From the NCBI RefSeq assembly GCF_920984665.1, contig NZ_CAKLBP010000006.1, positions 248,001-312,000 on the forward strand: DNA of 64,000 bases. The letters run 5' to 3'. The translations under genes were made by a program, and so were the position numbers. This stretch comes from Pedobacter sp. Leaf170 (GTDB taxonomy: Bacteria > Bacteroidota > Bacteroidia > Sphingobacteriales > Sphingobacteriaceae). Each line of letters starts with the position of its first letter. The first letter of the stretch is position 1. Below are positions 44,785 to 53,898 of this stretch, piece by piece. The notes beneath the pieces were generated by a model that saw only the letters and a list, made by a program, of their open reading frames with translations, was not told where the DNA came from and ran no database searches.

Positions 44785-46774
44785 AGTTCAGCCCGATTTT
44801 AATTAAATTGAAAGAATAAGGTTTTAAGCGAACATTTAGGCCTTTACCTTTCATATTGTAAATACTTTTTTGCGGACTAACCGCTAAAGGATTTTCAAAA
44901 GAATTCAATTGATTTAAATTATCATCGCTCATCGTTTCTATCGAATATTTTGATTTTAGTTTGGCCTTTCCGAGCAGAGTAAAATCAATATGCTGCTCTT
45001 CCGCAGCATTATTTGCAATTTTTATTATTAATTCTTTTTTGGTTTTATCCAATACCGATGATGCATATAATCCATTTTGCCCGGTAATATTTTTTCCATT
45101 TAAAGTTATAGCTATTACATCGGTACCTTTATTTGTAGAAAAAAGCTTTTGTACATAATAATCTGGTGTTCCGTACGATTTTAAATTATCAACCCAAATC
45201 ATATCAGGCGCCCATTGCCATGCATCTACATGAGCAAAAAGTGGTGCATACGATGCCATTTGAACAACATCGGCGTTACGCTCTAAACCTGTCATGAGCG
45301 ATGCAGAAGCCAACGCACTTTGCCAGTTATTCTTTTCCTTACCAGTTAAATTTTTATCAGCATGTACAGCATATTCCCCTACAAAAACTTTGGTATCATT
45401 TCTTGGATAATTATCATACCGACCGGCGTTTTTTAGAAACCACTCTGCCGAGCGATAGTAGTGCTCATCGATAAAATCTGCCTTTTCATTTCTTAAGTAA
45501 TTATCGAGCAGGTTAAAACGATCGCCTTCTGGGTCGGTGCCAGAGCTATAAATTAATTTGATGTTTGGATACTTTGCCTTGATTGCAGCCTTAAACAAAG
45601 CCACACGCTCCATATACTGCGGACCCCAATTCTCATTTCCTACGCCTAACATCTTTAAATTAAAAGGTTTTGCATGCCCTAATTCAATTCTTTTTTTACC
45701 CCAAACGGTAGAAGCATTGCCATTGGCAAACTCAATTAAATCCAAAGCATCCTGAATGTAAGGCTGCAATTCATCGAGCGCAACCACTTCGCCAGAATTA
45801 AACTGGCAAGCCATACCACAATTTAAAATCGGTAATGCATCCGAGCCTATATCTTCTGCCAATTGAAAATACTCAAAAAAACCTAAGCCAAAGCTTTGGT
45901 AATAATCTGGCGCAGGGCGATGAGCAAATTCATTGTTCCACCGGTTTACAATCATTTTTCTACCTTCAATTGGTCCGATTGTATTTTTCCATTGATACCG
46001 ATTAGCTAAATCGGTGCCTTCTACAATGCATCCACCAGGAAAACGGATAAAACCTGGCTTCATATCTGCTAACAACTGAACCATATCAGCCCTTAAACCT
46101 TGAGGTCGGTTTTTCCAGGTATCTCCAGGAAATAATGAAATCATATCTAAATCGATATGGCCATTGCCTTTAAATACAATAGAAAATTTGGCTCTTGCAC
46201 TACTTTCTGTCGCAACAAAACTTAGCGATTGTTTATGCCATCCATCACCAATATTATCGGGTTTAAAATCACCCTGAGCGATAATTTTATTATTTTCATC
46301 CTTAAGCTGTAAAACCATGGTAACGCCAACTTTTGCCTGGCGATACATTACAGAAAAATTATAACTCAAATCTTTTTTTACACCAATTCCTTTAAAACCT
46401 TCATTTACAAGTTCAAAATCGGTAGTGTTTTTGTGCACTTGCAAATACCTTGGGTTTGCCTGATTTACTTCTTTGCGATTAACAACCAAAACTTCGCCTT
46501 CTTGCGGCTTATCTCTAACGATAGACCAACCCATTAATGGCTTCGCAAATTCGAAAGACCTGTTCTTAATTAATTCTGCATAAATGCCACCATCAGCCCC
46601 AAAATTAATATCCTCAAAAAAAACACCCCACATATTTGGCTGCACTTTGGCAATGCTTTTATCCGTCTCCAAGTTTATGATATGATGATTTTGAGCATGG
46701 ACAAATGATACTGCAAAAAACTTAATCGCAATAACACTGCAAAACCAATACTTTAAATTTGAATGGATTGTCAT
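44783..46774 (-). CDS. Alpha-L-arabinofuranosidase, GH51
   Basis: 663 residues with a signal peptide ending near FVHAQ (about 28). A CBM4-like beta domain (about 90-215) precedes the GH51 catalytic barrel. Acid/base Glu381 in GVGNENWG and nucleophile Glu467 in VFVGEYAVH are in place, and RFPGGCIVEG is a family motif. It should remove terminal alpha-L-arabinofuranose from arabinan or arabinogalactan side chains in the periplasm or at the surface. Last gene of the PUL operon, 29 bases after the GH127 gene. Confidence 0.95.
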   Translation of the reverse strand: MTIHSNLKYWFCSVIAIKFFAVSFVHAQNHHIINLETDKSIAKVQPNMWGVFFEDINFGADGGIYAELIKNRSFEFAKPLMGWSIVRDKPQEGEVLVVNRKEVNQANPRYLQVHKNTTDFELVNEGFKGIGVKKDLSYNFSVMYRQAKVGVTMVLQLKDENNKIIAQGDFKPDNIGDGWHKQSLSFVATESSARAKFSIVFKGNGHIDLDMISLFPGDTWKNRPQGLRADMVQLLADMKPGFIRFPGGCIVEGTDLANRYQWKNTIGPIEGRKMIVNRWNNEFAHRPAPDYYQSFGLGFFEYFQLAEDIGSDALPILNCGMACQFNSGEVVALDELQPYIQDALDLIEFANGNASTVWGKKRIELGHAKPFNLKMLGVGNENWGPQYMERVALFKAAIKAKYPNIKLIYSSGTDPEGDRFNLLDNYLRNEKADFIDEHYYRSAEWFLKNAGRYDNYPRNDTKVFVGEYAVHADKNLTGKEKNNWQSALASASLMTGLERNADVVQMASYAPLFAHVDAWQWAPDMIWVDNLKSYGTPDYYVQKLFSTNKGTDVIAITLNGKNITGQNGLYASSVLDKTKKELIIKIANNAAEEQHIDFTLLGKAKLKSKYSIETMSDDNLNQLNSFENPLAVSPQKSIYNMKGKGLNVRLKPYSFNLIKIGLN

Positions 46775-46803
46775 TAGAAATATTTTTTTTTATAGATAAG
46801 TCT

Positions 46804-48786
46804 TTAATTTCCAGATGTTAATATGGAAACCGGGAACCAAACACTCATTTCGCCTAAACCTCTGTTTGCCCAGGCATAATAAGGAATTAACTTTAAAGCA
46901 ACGTCTTTATTATTTTCAGTTGAAGATTTTGAATGCGCTTTACCTTCTAATTGTACAACACCGTTTAATAGTTCAGGATGATATGCATATTTAAATTTTT
47001 GGGTTTCAAGAATTTCTAAGGCACTTATTTTAGCTACATTATCGGCAGCTTCAGCGCAATATGTTATTGGCCCGCGTTGAAAACTCAATTTATTCATGTC
47101 TTCTTTCAGAATATCATTTGCTATAACATTTTTTACCTCCATTGGAAGAACATATTCAATTTTATCTCCAGGCTGCCAAGTTCTTTCGATAGTAACATAA
47201 CCATCAATGAGCTTATATTTTACTGCTTTTCCGTTTAGTTTGATACTAAATTTACCTTGATTTTTTTGCTGAAATTTGTATAAATCAGAAGGTATAGCTT
47301 CGTTATTGGCCCATCCCGGTAAGCGGAATTTTAATGCAAAATTTGTAGCTACAGTAGGTTCAATATCAAAGTTTAAATTTCCATCCCATGGGTAATTATT
47401 TTTTTGAGTGATACTAACCGAATGATTGCCAATATTTAAATTGGTAGAACTTGCAACAAATAAATTAATGTAAACCTGATTTTGAGTTTGCGCATAAATA
47501 TAACCACTTAATGAGGGTAAAAAACGCGACATATTGGTTGGGCAGCACGAGCATTCAAACCATCCAGAACGACCAGGCTCTACATCTTTATGCTTAGGTC
47601 CATCAAAAATTTGCATTGCATTTGTATAAAAAAATGTTTTACCATCCAAGCCCACGCCCGATAACAGAGCGTTATACATTACCTTCTCCATCACATCAAT
47701 ATACTTAGAGTTTCCATGTAGTAAAAACATGCGCTGGTTCCAGTATACATTGCCAATGGCGGCACAAGTTTCGTTGTAGGCAGTAGCATTTGGAAGTTCA
47801 TAATTATCTCCAAAACGTTCTCCATCTGGTACGGCACCAATACCACCGTTAACATACATTTTTTTACTGCACATGTTATCCCAAATTTTATCTATTGCAG
47901 CTACATACATTTTATCACCTGTTAAGGCAGCTACATCCGCAACGCCTGCATATAAATACATGGCCCTAACTGCATGGCCTACTGCTTCTGCCTGTTGTGT
48001 TATTGGTAAATGATCTTGCCAGTAAGCACCGTTTTTCCATGGGTTTGAATCTTTGGTATCGTACTTTTTAATGCCCCTTTGGTTGATAAAGAATTTGGCC
48101 AGATTTAAATATTTTTCGTTTGATGTTATACGATATAAGCGCACCAAAGCCATTTCTATAATTTCATGTCCGGGTGCTACTGCCAGTTTACCTTCTCCAA
48201 AAGTATTAACCAACAAATCGGCATTTTTTATTGCAATATCTAATAAATTACGTTTTCCGGTTGCCTGGTAATGCGCAACAGCTGATTCTATTAAATGCCC
48301 TGAATTATACAACTCATGACTCATATTTCCTTCATTTACCCAGCGTTGTTTACCAGACCACGATGGTGGATTAGCCGGATTAATTGTTCTAGCTGTATAC
48401 AAATAGCCATCAGGTTCTTGAGCATTTGCTATAACCACAACTAATGAATCGATGTACCCTTCTAATTTTTTATCAGGATATACAGCCAGTGAGTAAGAGG
48501 CGCCTTCTATAGTTTTGTAGATATCCGTATCATCAAAAACAAAAGTTGTACAAAACTTACCGGTTTTGGAGGCGGCCATTTCAAAATTTTTTATTCTTCC
48601 GGTGTTTTCACATCGGGCAAAAGATGTTGGTATGGTTACTAATTTATTTGTTTCGATACGGGGCAGCCAAAACTTATCAAGCAATTTTACCTTCGTAAAT
48701 TCTATTGGTTTTATAGTATAATCTTGTAGGTTTTGCGCATGCGATAAGTTCGCAATCAATACCAAAAAAATAAAAATCCTTTTCAT
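46804..48786 (-). CDS. Beta-L-arabinofuranosidase-type glycosidase, GH127
   Basis: 660 residues with a signal peptide (MKRIFIFLVLIANLSHAQ). GH127 enzymes such as HypBA1 use a zinc-bound cysteine nucleophile. The equivalent residues are visible: YNETCAA (Glu and Cys zinc ligands, about 340) and ECSCCPTN at 411-418, where Cys414 is the likely nucleophile and Cys415 a ligand. The (alpha/alpha) barrel and C-terminal beta domains have normal length. It should cleave beta-linked L-arabinofuranose, though some GH127 act on other sugars. It lies 41 bases after rhaM. Confidence 0.93.
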   Translation of the reverse strand: MKRIFIFLVLIANLSHAQNLQDYTIKPIEFTKVKLLDKFWLPRIETNKLVTIPTSFARCENTGRIKNFEMAASKTGKFCTTFVFDDTDIYKTIEGASYSLAVYPDKKLEGYIDSLVVVIANAQEPDGYLYTARTINPANPPSWSGKQRWVNEGNMSHELYNSGHLIESAVAHYQATGKRNLLDIAIKNADLLVNTFGEGKLAVAPGHEIIEMALVRLYRITSNEKYLNLAKFFINQRGIKKYDTKDSNPWKNGAYWQDHLPITQQAEAVGHAVRAMYLYAGVADVAALTGDKMYVAAIDKIWDNMCSKKMYVNGGIGAVPDGERFGDNYELPNATAYNETCAAIGNVYWNQRMFLLHGNSKYIDVMEKVMYNALLSGVGLDGKTFFYTNAMQIFDGPKHKDVEPGRSGWFECSCCPTNMSRFLPSLSGYIYAQTQNQVYINLFVASSTNLNIGNHSVSITQKNNYPWDGNLNFDIEPTVATNFALKFRLPGWANNEAIPSDLYKFQQKNQGKFSIKLNGKAVKYKLIDGYVTIERTWQPGDKIEYVLPMEVKNVIANDILKEDMNKLSFQRGPITYCAEAADNVAKISALEILETQKFKYAYHPELLNGVVQLEGKAHSKSSTENNKDVALKLIPYYAWANRGLGEMSVWFPVSILTSGN

Positions 48787-48827
48787 CTTTTGTTTTTAAA
48801 TCATCGTGTAAAGTGGAGCGCAAAAAT

Positions 48828-49142
48828 TTATTTAAGATAAAAAACTTCTTCCAGAGGGAAAGAAAGCGGCTCATTAGTTGCACTGGTTTCCATAATATCG
48901 CTCATATAAGCCCACCATTTTTGCATAACAGGTTGTGCTGGCAAGGCTTTTAGTAATACTGAATTGTGAATTTTCAGTACTGCAAACAGCTCAGCATTAT
49001 CTCTATCTAAAAAGATTGAATAATCAGATACACCTGTTTCTGTTAATAAAGCAGACAATTCCGGCCAGATAGCGTCGTGTCGTTTTCGATACTCCTCTTC
49101 AAAACCTTTTATTAATTTCATTTTAAAGGCAATCCGCTCCAT
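48828..49142 (-). CDS. rhaM: L-rhamnose mutarotase
   Basis: 104 residues, no signal peptide, so cytoplasmic. Interconverts alpha and beta anomers of L-rhamnose before isomerisation. Family features are intact: the His in RKRHDAIWPEL (about 22), DYSIFLDRD, and QKWWAYMSDIME. Its presence in the operon shows that rhamnose is among the released sugars. It lies 3 bases after the GH35 stop and 41 bases before GH127; rhaA, rhaB and rhaD are not in the window. Confidence 0.93.
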   Translation of the reverse strand: MERIAFKMKLIKGFEEEYRKRHDAIWPELSALLTETGVSDYSIFLDRDNAELFAVLKIHNSVLLKALPAQPVMQKWWAYMSDIMETSATNEPLSFPLEEVFYLK

Positions 49143-49145
49143 TTG

Positions 49146-50981
49146 CTATTTTTTAAGGGAATTAAGAATTGGCGTTTCTATCGCCGTGATTGTTGCAGCC
49201 TTATCATTTAGTAATTCTAAAACCTGAATGCTGTTATCACCCGTTTTCAACCATTCTTTAGGAACATAAATAGTTTGTTGCGGACCAATTGACCAATATT
49301 TTCCCAAATTATGTCCGTTAACCCAAACCACACCTTTACCCCAATTTTGCATATCCAAATAAGTATCTCCGGTTTTTGAAAGTTTAAAAGACCCTGTGCT
49401 AAATGTTGGTCCGAAGTTAGATGTATTAGTCGATTGCTTTTTGGCAAAACCTTCTACATTACTGAAAGGCAAACTAAACATTTTCCAATTTTCTATTACA
49501 GCGCCATTAAATGAAACATTTTCGGTTATACCTTTTTTGTTTTCTAATAAATACTTACCAAAATTAATCCGCCCCATATTTTCTACAAAAATATCCAACT
49601 GTAGCTTTCCGCTTGGCAAATCAAGGCTTAGGCTATCCTGATTTAACCTCCTATCTAAAATACCAACCTGTTTACCATTGATAAAGATGATTGCATAATC
49701 TCTCAATTTATTGATTTTAAGTGAACCTTTTTTACCCCCAGTTATTTGCGTACGGTAAAGCATGTAGCCATAATCTTGCTTTAAATCTTCAAACGTTAGC
49801 GGCTTAGCATTTTCTACACCGGTAGTAAGGTTATTAAACACGTAATATTTTTTATCAAGCTGAAAAGGTTTAATAGAAATTGCCAACTTAGCCGCCGGAA
49901 TGGCCGTAAGTTTAACATCTTTAGGCAAGTGTTTTTGAATTACTGCCCTAAACTGTTTAAATTTTTCTGTTGCATTACCGGCTTCATTTAACGGTGCATC
50001 ATAATCGTAACTACTTATTTGAGGCTCATAAGGCGAGGTATCTTTATAATTTGCGCCATTCATAAATCCTCTCGTTGTTCCTCCATGAAACATGTACATA
50101 TTTATAGAAATGCCTGCTTTTAATACAGAATCTAATTTGCCCGTGTATTGCTCAGCCGGAACCGTGTGGTGCGGCGTACCCCACCAATCGAACCAGGCCG
50201 GATACCATTCAGCTATAAAGTACGGACCAACGCCATTGTGGTATTTGTTAATTGCAGCTTTTACCCTATCAGGATTATCCTGACCATTAATTGCAGGTAG
50301 CAAACCGTTTAAATGACCGCCTACAATATCAACCTCAGGATCGCAAGTGTATAATAAACCATCAAAACCAGCTTCTATAAACATCTTTCTGTTGATGGCT
50401 AAATATTCCTTATCTGCCGCGAAAGAACCATATTCATTTTCTACCTGAACCATTAAAATATTACCACCATGATTTACTTGTAATGGGGCAAGTTGTTTTC
50501 CAACAGCGTTGATGTATTTTTTATATTCATTTAAATATTCTTGCTGCTTACTTCTAACCACAAGCGATTTTTCGTTTTGCAACCAGTAAGGGTAGCCACC
50601 AAACTCCCATTCGGCACAAACGTAAGGGCTTGGCCTTAAGATAACCCATAAGCCTTCTTCTTGGGCAATTTTTACAAAAGCAGCAATATCGTTGTTACCT
50701 GAAAAATCAAACTTGCCCTTTTGTGGTTCGTGTAAATTCCAGAAAACGTAAGTACCAATGGTATTTAAGCCCATCGCCTTCGCCATTTTCATTCTATCTC
50801 TCCAGGCTTCTTTTGGTACCCTCGGATAATGGATTTCTCCGGAAATGATTTGGAAAGGTTTATCATCCAATAGAAAATTATTATCGCTTAATTTAAAGCT
50901 GTGCTGAGCATTTTGAGCATAAACTGATGCTGAAATACACAAAACCACAAGCAAGAAAATGTATTTTTTTAATGTGTTCAT
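49146..50981 (-). CDS. Beta-galactosidase, GH35
   Basis: ATG 50981 (MNTLKKYIFLLVVLCISASVYAQ) starts a clean signal peptide; an ATG 18 bases upstream is in frame. 611 residues. TIM-barrel catalytic domain at about 30-345 with acid/base Glu183 in VENEYGSF and nucleophile Glu258 in IAEWYPAWFDWWG, then beta-rich domains with a galactose-binding-like region near the C-terminus (WVNGHNLGKYWSIGPQQT). It should release terminal beta-galactose from arabinogalactan or pectic galactan. It lies 76 bases after a GH43 gene and 3 bases before rhaM. Confidence 0.95.
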   Translation of the reverse strand: MNTLKKYIFLLVVLCISASVYAQNAQHSFKLSDNNFLLDDKPFQIISGEIHYPRVPKEAWRDRMKMAKAMGLNTIGTYVFWNLHEPQKGKFDFSGNNDIAAFVKIAQEEGLWVILRPSPYVCAEWEFGGYPYWLQNEKSLVVRSKQQEYLNEYKKYINAVGKQLAPLQVNHGGNILMVQVENEYGSFAADKEYLAINRKMFIEAGFDGLLYTCDPEVDIVGGHLNGLLPAINGQDNPDRVKAAINKYHNGVGPYFIAEWYPAWFDWWGTPHHTVPAEQYTGKLDSVLKAGISINMYMFHGGTTRGFMNGANYKDTSPYEPQISSYDYDAPLNEAGNATEKFKQFRAVIQKHLPKDVKLTAIPAAKLAISIKPFQLDKKYYVFNNLTTGVENAKPLTFEDLKQDYGYMLYRTQITGGKKGSLKINKLRDYAIIFINGKQVGILDRRLNQDSLSLDLPSGKLQLDIFVENMGRINFGKYLLENKKGITENVSFNGAVIENWKMFSLPFSNVEGFAKKQSTNTSNFGPTFSTGSFKLSKTGDTYLDMQNWGKGVVWVNGHNLGKYWSIGPQQTIYVPKEWLKTGDNSIQVLELLNDKAATITAIETPILNSLKK

Positions 50982-51057
50982 AAATAGATTTTTTGGCAAA
51001 AGAATTTTAGCATTGCAATTTTATGCAACGTAAAGCAACCCTTGTCGGTGTAATATT

Positions 51058-52170
51058 TTACTTAAAGATGTTAAGATCCCACTTGTCTAGCCAGCTGATC
51101 TCCATTTTTTGGTTATTAAACTTAATTGGCAACCATAGATAGCGGCCATCAATAGCATTTTTTGGTGCCCACTTATCAGCCATAAAAATAAACTGCCCTT
51201 TTTTTCCGGGTGCAGGTAACACGTATGTGCTTTGGCCACCATAGGTTATGTTGGCGTTTTCACCTACGCAGGGATTACCCATGTATTCCCACGGACCCCA
51301 AATAGAATTTGATTTGAACCACCTTGCAGGATTTGGATCCCAGCCTGTACAACCTGAACCAACCATATAATAAGTTCCATCCTTTTTAAAAAGCGCAGGA
51401 GCTTCAGTTTGATGCCCTACATAAATCCTTATAAATTTTCCGGTATGGCTTAAGTAATCATCACTTAACTCTGCTAAATGAAGTGTGAAATTTTCTTCAG
51501 ATGAAAAAATATGATAGGCTTTACCATCATCATCAACAAAAACAGTCATATCTCTAGCCATTTGTCCGCCAGGTAAATCGCGACAGAAAAAACCATCACT
51601 TTTATTGGCTGGCTTTGTACAGTTTACCTGATCGGCCAATGATGTTCCTTCAGGATAAAAAGGCAAAATACCCGGATTTGGGCGATAGCTTTTAACGAAT
51701 GTATATGGCCCGGTCGCTTTGTCGGCAACAGCAAGTCCGGTGCGGGCAGCTTCGTAACCTTTACCTAGTAACTCCAGGTGAAACCACATTACAAATTTCT
51801 TTGTTTTCTTATTGTAAACAACTTTTGGTCGCTCCAGAATACAACCCTTTGCAATGTCGCTTTTTAAATCATCAGAAACCCGAAGCGCTATACCTTCATC
51901 TTTCCAATTGTATAAGTCTTTTGATGAATAGCAATGTACACCAACCTGTGCAGTATTTCCTTTTTCGCCTGCTACTTTATGTTCTCCAAACCAATAATAA
52001 ACACCTTTACTTTCCACTATCCCTCCGCCATGGGCATTAATATGAACACCCTTATCATCTTTCCATAATTGTCCGGGATAAAAAGCATTTTGCTTTTTCT
52101 GAGCAAATACCACATTGGTTGAAAAAGCAATAATTAGCCAAAGGAAACAGGAGATTTTAATTTTAAGCAT
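51058..52170 (-). CDS. GH43 family glycosidase with altered catalytic base region
   Basis: 370 residues with a signal peptide (MLKIKISCFLWLIIAFSTNVVFAQ). A five-bladed propeller begins GVHINAHGGGIVESKGVYYWFGEHK, where the usual GH43 Asp-Pro is replaced by HGGG. This replacement is, as I recall, a hallmark of the GH43_24/GH43_34 lineage, which includes exo-beta-1,3-galactanases and beta-galactosidases. Further features: ERPKVVYNKKTKKFVMW and RDMTVFVDDDGKAYHIFSSEENFTLHLAEL with acid candidates. It is the first gene after susD, separated by a hairpin terminator, so its expression may be attenuated relative to susCD. Confidence 0.85.
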   Translation of the reverse strand: MLKIKISCFLWLIIAFSTNVVFAQKKQNAFYPGQLWKDDKGVHINAHGGGIVESKGVYYWFGEHKVAGEKGNTAQVGVHCYSSKDLYNWKDEGIALRVSDDLKSDIAKGCILERPKVVYNKKTKKFVMWFHLELLGKGYEAARTGLAVADKATGPYTFVKSYRPNPGILPFYPEGTSLADQVNCTKPANKSDGFFCRDLPGGQMARDMTVFVDDDGKAYHIFSSEENFTLHLAELSDDYLSHTGKFIRIYVGHQTEAPALFKKDGTYYMVGSGCTGWDPNPARWFKSNSIWGPWEYMGNPCVGENANITYGGQSTYVLPAPGKKGQFIFMADKWAPKNAIDGRYLWLPIKFNNQKMEISWLDKWDLNIFK

Positions 52171-52206
52171 GATTTTTTATTTCGGGTTGAAAAGGCAAGT
52201 TAGTGA

Positions 52207-52245
52207 ATAAAAAATATCGGGAAGACAAAAAAGCGTCTCCCCGAT
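52207..52245 (-). terminator. Attenuating terminator downstream of susD
   Basis: On the minus strand ATCGGGGAGAC and GTCTTCCCGAT (11-base stem, one mismatch) surround a loop of GCTTTTTT, followed by ATTTTTTATT. It may set lower expression of the enzymes downstream than of susC/susD. Confidence 0.8.
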
Positions 52246-52262
52246 TAACTAACCACAATAAA

Positions 52263-53888
52263 TTAGTATCCAGGATTTTGTGTTAGCACAGCATCCTTAT
52301 TTAGTTGAATTTCACCTAACGGAATTGGTAATAAAAGTGCTTTTGAAGTTAAGCCTGTAATTGGTTTTGATTTATCGCCAGAATTTAATCTTAATGCTCT
52401 TTCTACCAAAGTTCCGGTTCTCATCAAAGTCATCCTTCTGTTTTCTTCACCAATTAATTCTCTTGCACGCTCATCTAAAATAAAATCTTTAGTCATTTGC
52501 GCAGCTGTAACCTGGTCGGCATTTGCTCTTGTTCTTAGCACATTAATTGTATTTGCCGCTTCTGCTGTTTTACCTTGTGCAACCTGAGCTTCAGCTAATA
52601 ATAAATAGGTTTCTCCTAAACGCATTAAAATAAAATCTTTAATCATAGCGAAACCGAATGTATCATTTGGATCAAAAGCGCCCCATTTTGTTGTACTTGG
52701 GCAGATATTTATCAAAGTATCTGGTCCTGTAAAAGGTACTTGCTTACCAAATCTGGCTGCATAAGTTGGACTTGGATCATTGTAATAATACTTTCTGCGG
52801 ATGTTGTACTGAGAATTACGAATATCATTTCCTTTGTATAAACCATACAATACCCAGTTACTTAAACGTAACCTACCAATAGATCTTCCACCCAATGAAT
52901 CGGCTAAGGCCATACCAGCAATGTTGTAATATGCAGCACCCCATACCCTTCTTTGTTGTGGCGAATTTGTTATCCCACCAACAACTGAATTTGGATTTTC
53001 TTGCTCCAACACCCAGATAGATTCGGTGTTGCCTTGCGAACGGCGTTGGTTGCCATATTGAAACATATCCGAATAATAATCGCCAGGTAAACTGGTTTTT
53101 GCACCAAATCTGTTTTTAATTAAACTAAATTTTCCGCTCGAAATAATTGCTTGAGCTTGTGCTTCGGCCAAGTCAGGCTTATTCATACGAAGATATACTT
53201 CTGCCAGAAGTTGCATAGCCATAAACTTATTTGCTCTGCCATACATTTTACCTTTAGTATTGGTTTTTACCGCTTCAATATCGGGTAAATTGGCAACTGC
53301 ATAAAGTAAATCACTAACGATAAAATTATTTACATCAGCAATCGGTGCCCTAACAAAGTCAATCTTCGGACCTGTTAATGCTTTAGTAATTAAAGGAACA
53401 CCACCGTATAATGTTGCTAAATTATTGTAAGCATAAGCTCTGAAAAATTTAGCTTCGGCACTAACCTGTGCTTTACCTCTGGCGCTTAAACTTGTTGTTG
53501 AAGGATTTTCTACACCATCTACAATTGTATTTGTTAAGTTAACCAAAATGTAATACCTGTTCCAGGTACGGGCAGAACCACCATCGGTTGCGGCAAGGGT
53601 TTCGTAATTGTAATAAGGTATTTCTACACCTTGCTGGTTATTTGTTGCGTTTGCAACATCAGTACCAACTTGCCAAACACTTGGCCATCCTTGTTGGTCA
53701 GACCACGAGAATATGGTACTGGTATGGTTATAAAGCCCAACTAAAGAAGCTTCGAATCCAAGTGAATCTGTAACTGTTAAAGGGGTGTAAGAAGAGAAAG
53801 GTTTTTCATCCAAAAAGGCCTTTTTGCAAGATGAAAATGCGAAAAGCATAGTCACTGCGGCTGCTATAATTGTTATATTCTTTTTCAT
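52263..53888 (-). CDS. susD: SusD/RagB family nutrient-binding outer-membrane lipoprotein
   Basis: ATG 53888 (MKKNITIIAAAVTMLFAFSSC) gives a lipoprotein signal with Cys21; an ATG 27 bases upstream is also in frame but would overlap the susC stop. About 541 residues. TPR-like helices and RagB/SusD C-terminal features (LRLGETYLLLAEAQVAQGK, LDERARELIGEENRRM, PIPLGEIQLNKDAVLTQNPGY) are intact. It caps the SusC channel at the surface and binds the target oligosaccharide. It lies 10 bases after susC. Confidence 0.96.
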   Translation of the reverse strand: MKKNITIIAAAVTMLFAFSSCKKAFLDEKPFSSYTPLTVTDSLGFEASLVGLYNHTSTIFSWSDQQGWPSVWQVGTDVANATNNQQGVEIPYYNYETLAATDGGSARTWNRYYILVNLTNTIVDGVENPSTTSLSARGKAQVSAEAKFFRAYAYNNLATLYGGVPLITKALTGPKIDFVRAPIADVNNFIVSDLLYAVANLPDIEAVKTNTKGKMYGRANKFMAMQLLAEVYLRMNKPDLAEAQAQAIISSGKFSLIKNRFGAKTSLPGDYYSDMFQYGNQRRSQGNTESIWVLEQENPNSVVGGITNSPQQRRVWGAAYYNIAGMALADSLGGRSIGRLRLSNWVLYGLYKGNDIRNSQYNIRRKYYYNDPSPTYAARFGKQVPFTGPDTLINICPSTTKWGAFDPNDTFGFAMIKDFILMRLGETYLLLAEAQVAQGKTAEAANTINVLRTRANADQVTAAQMTKDFILDERARELIGEENRRMTLMRTGTLVERALRLNSGDKSKPITGLTSKALLLPIPLGEIQLNKDAVLTQNPGY

Positions 53889-53898
53889 GATAAATAAA

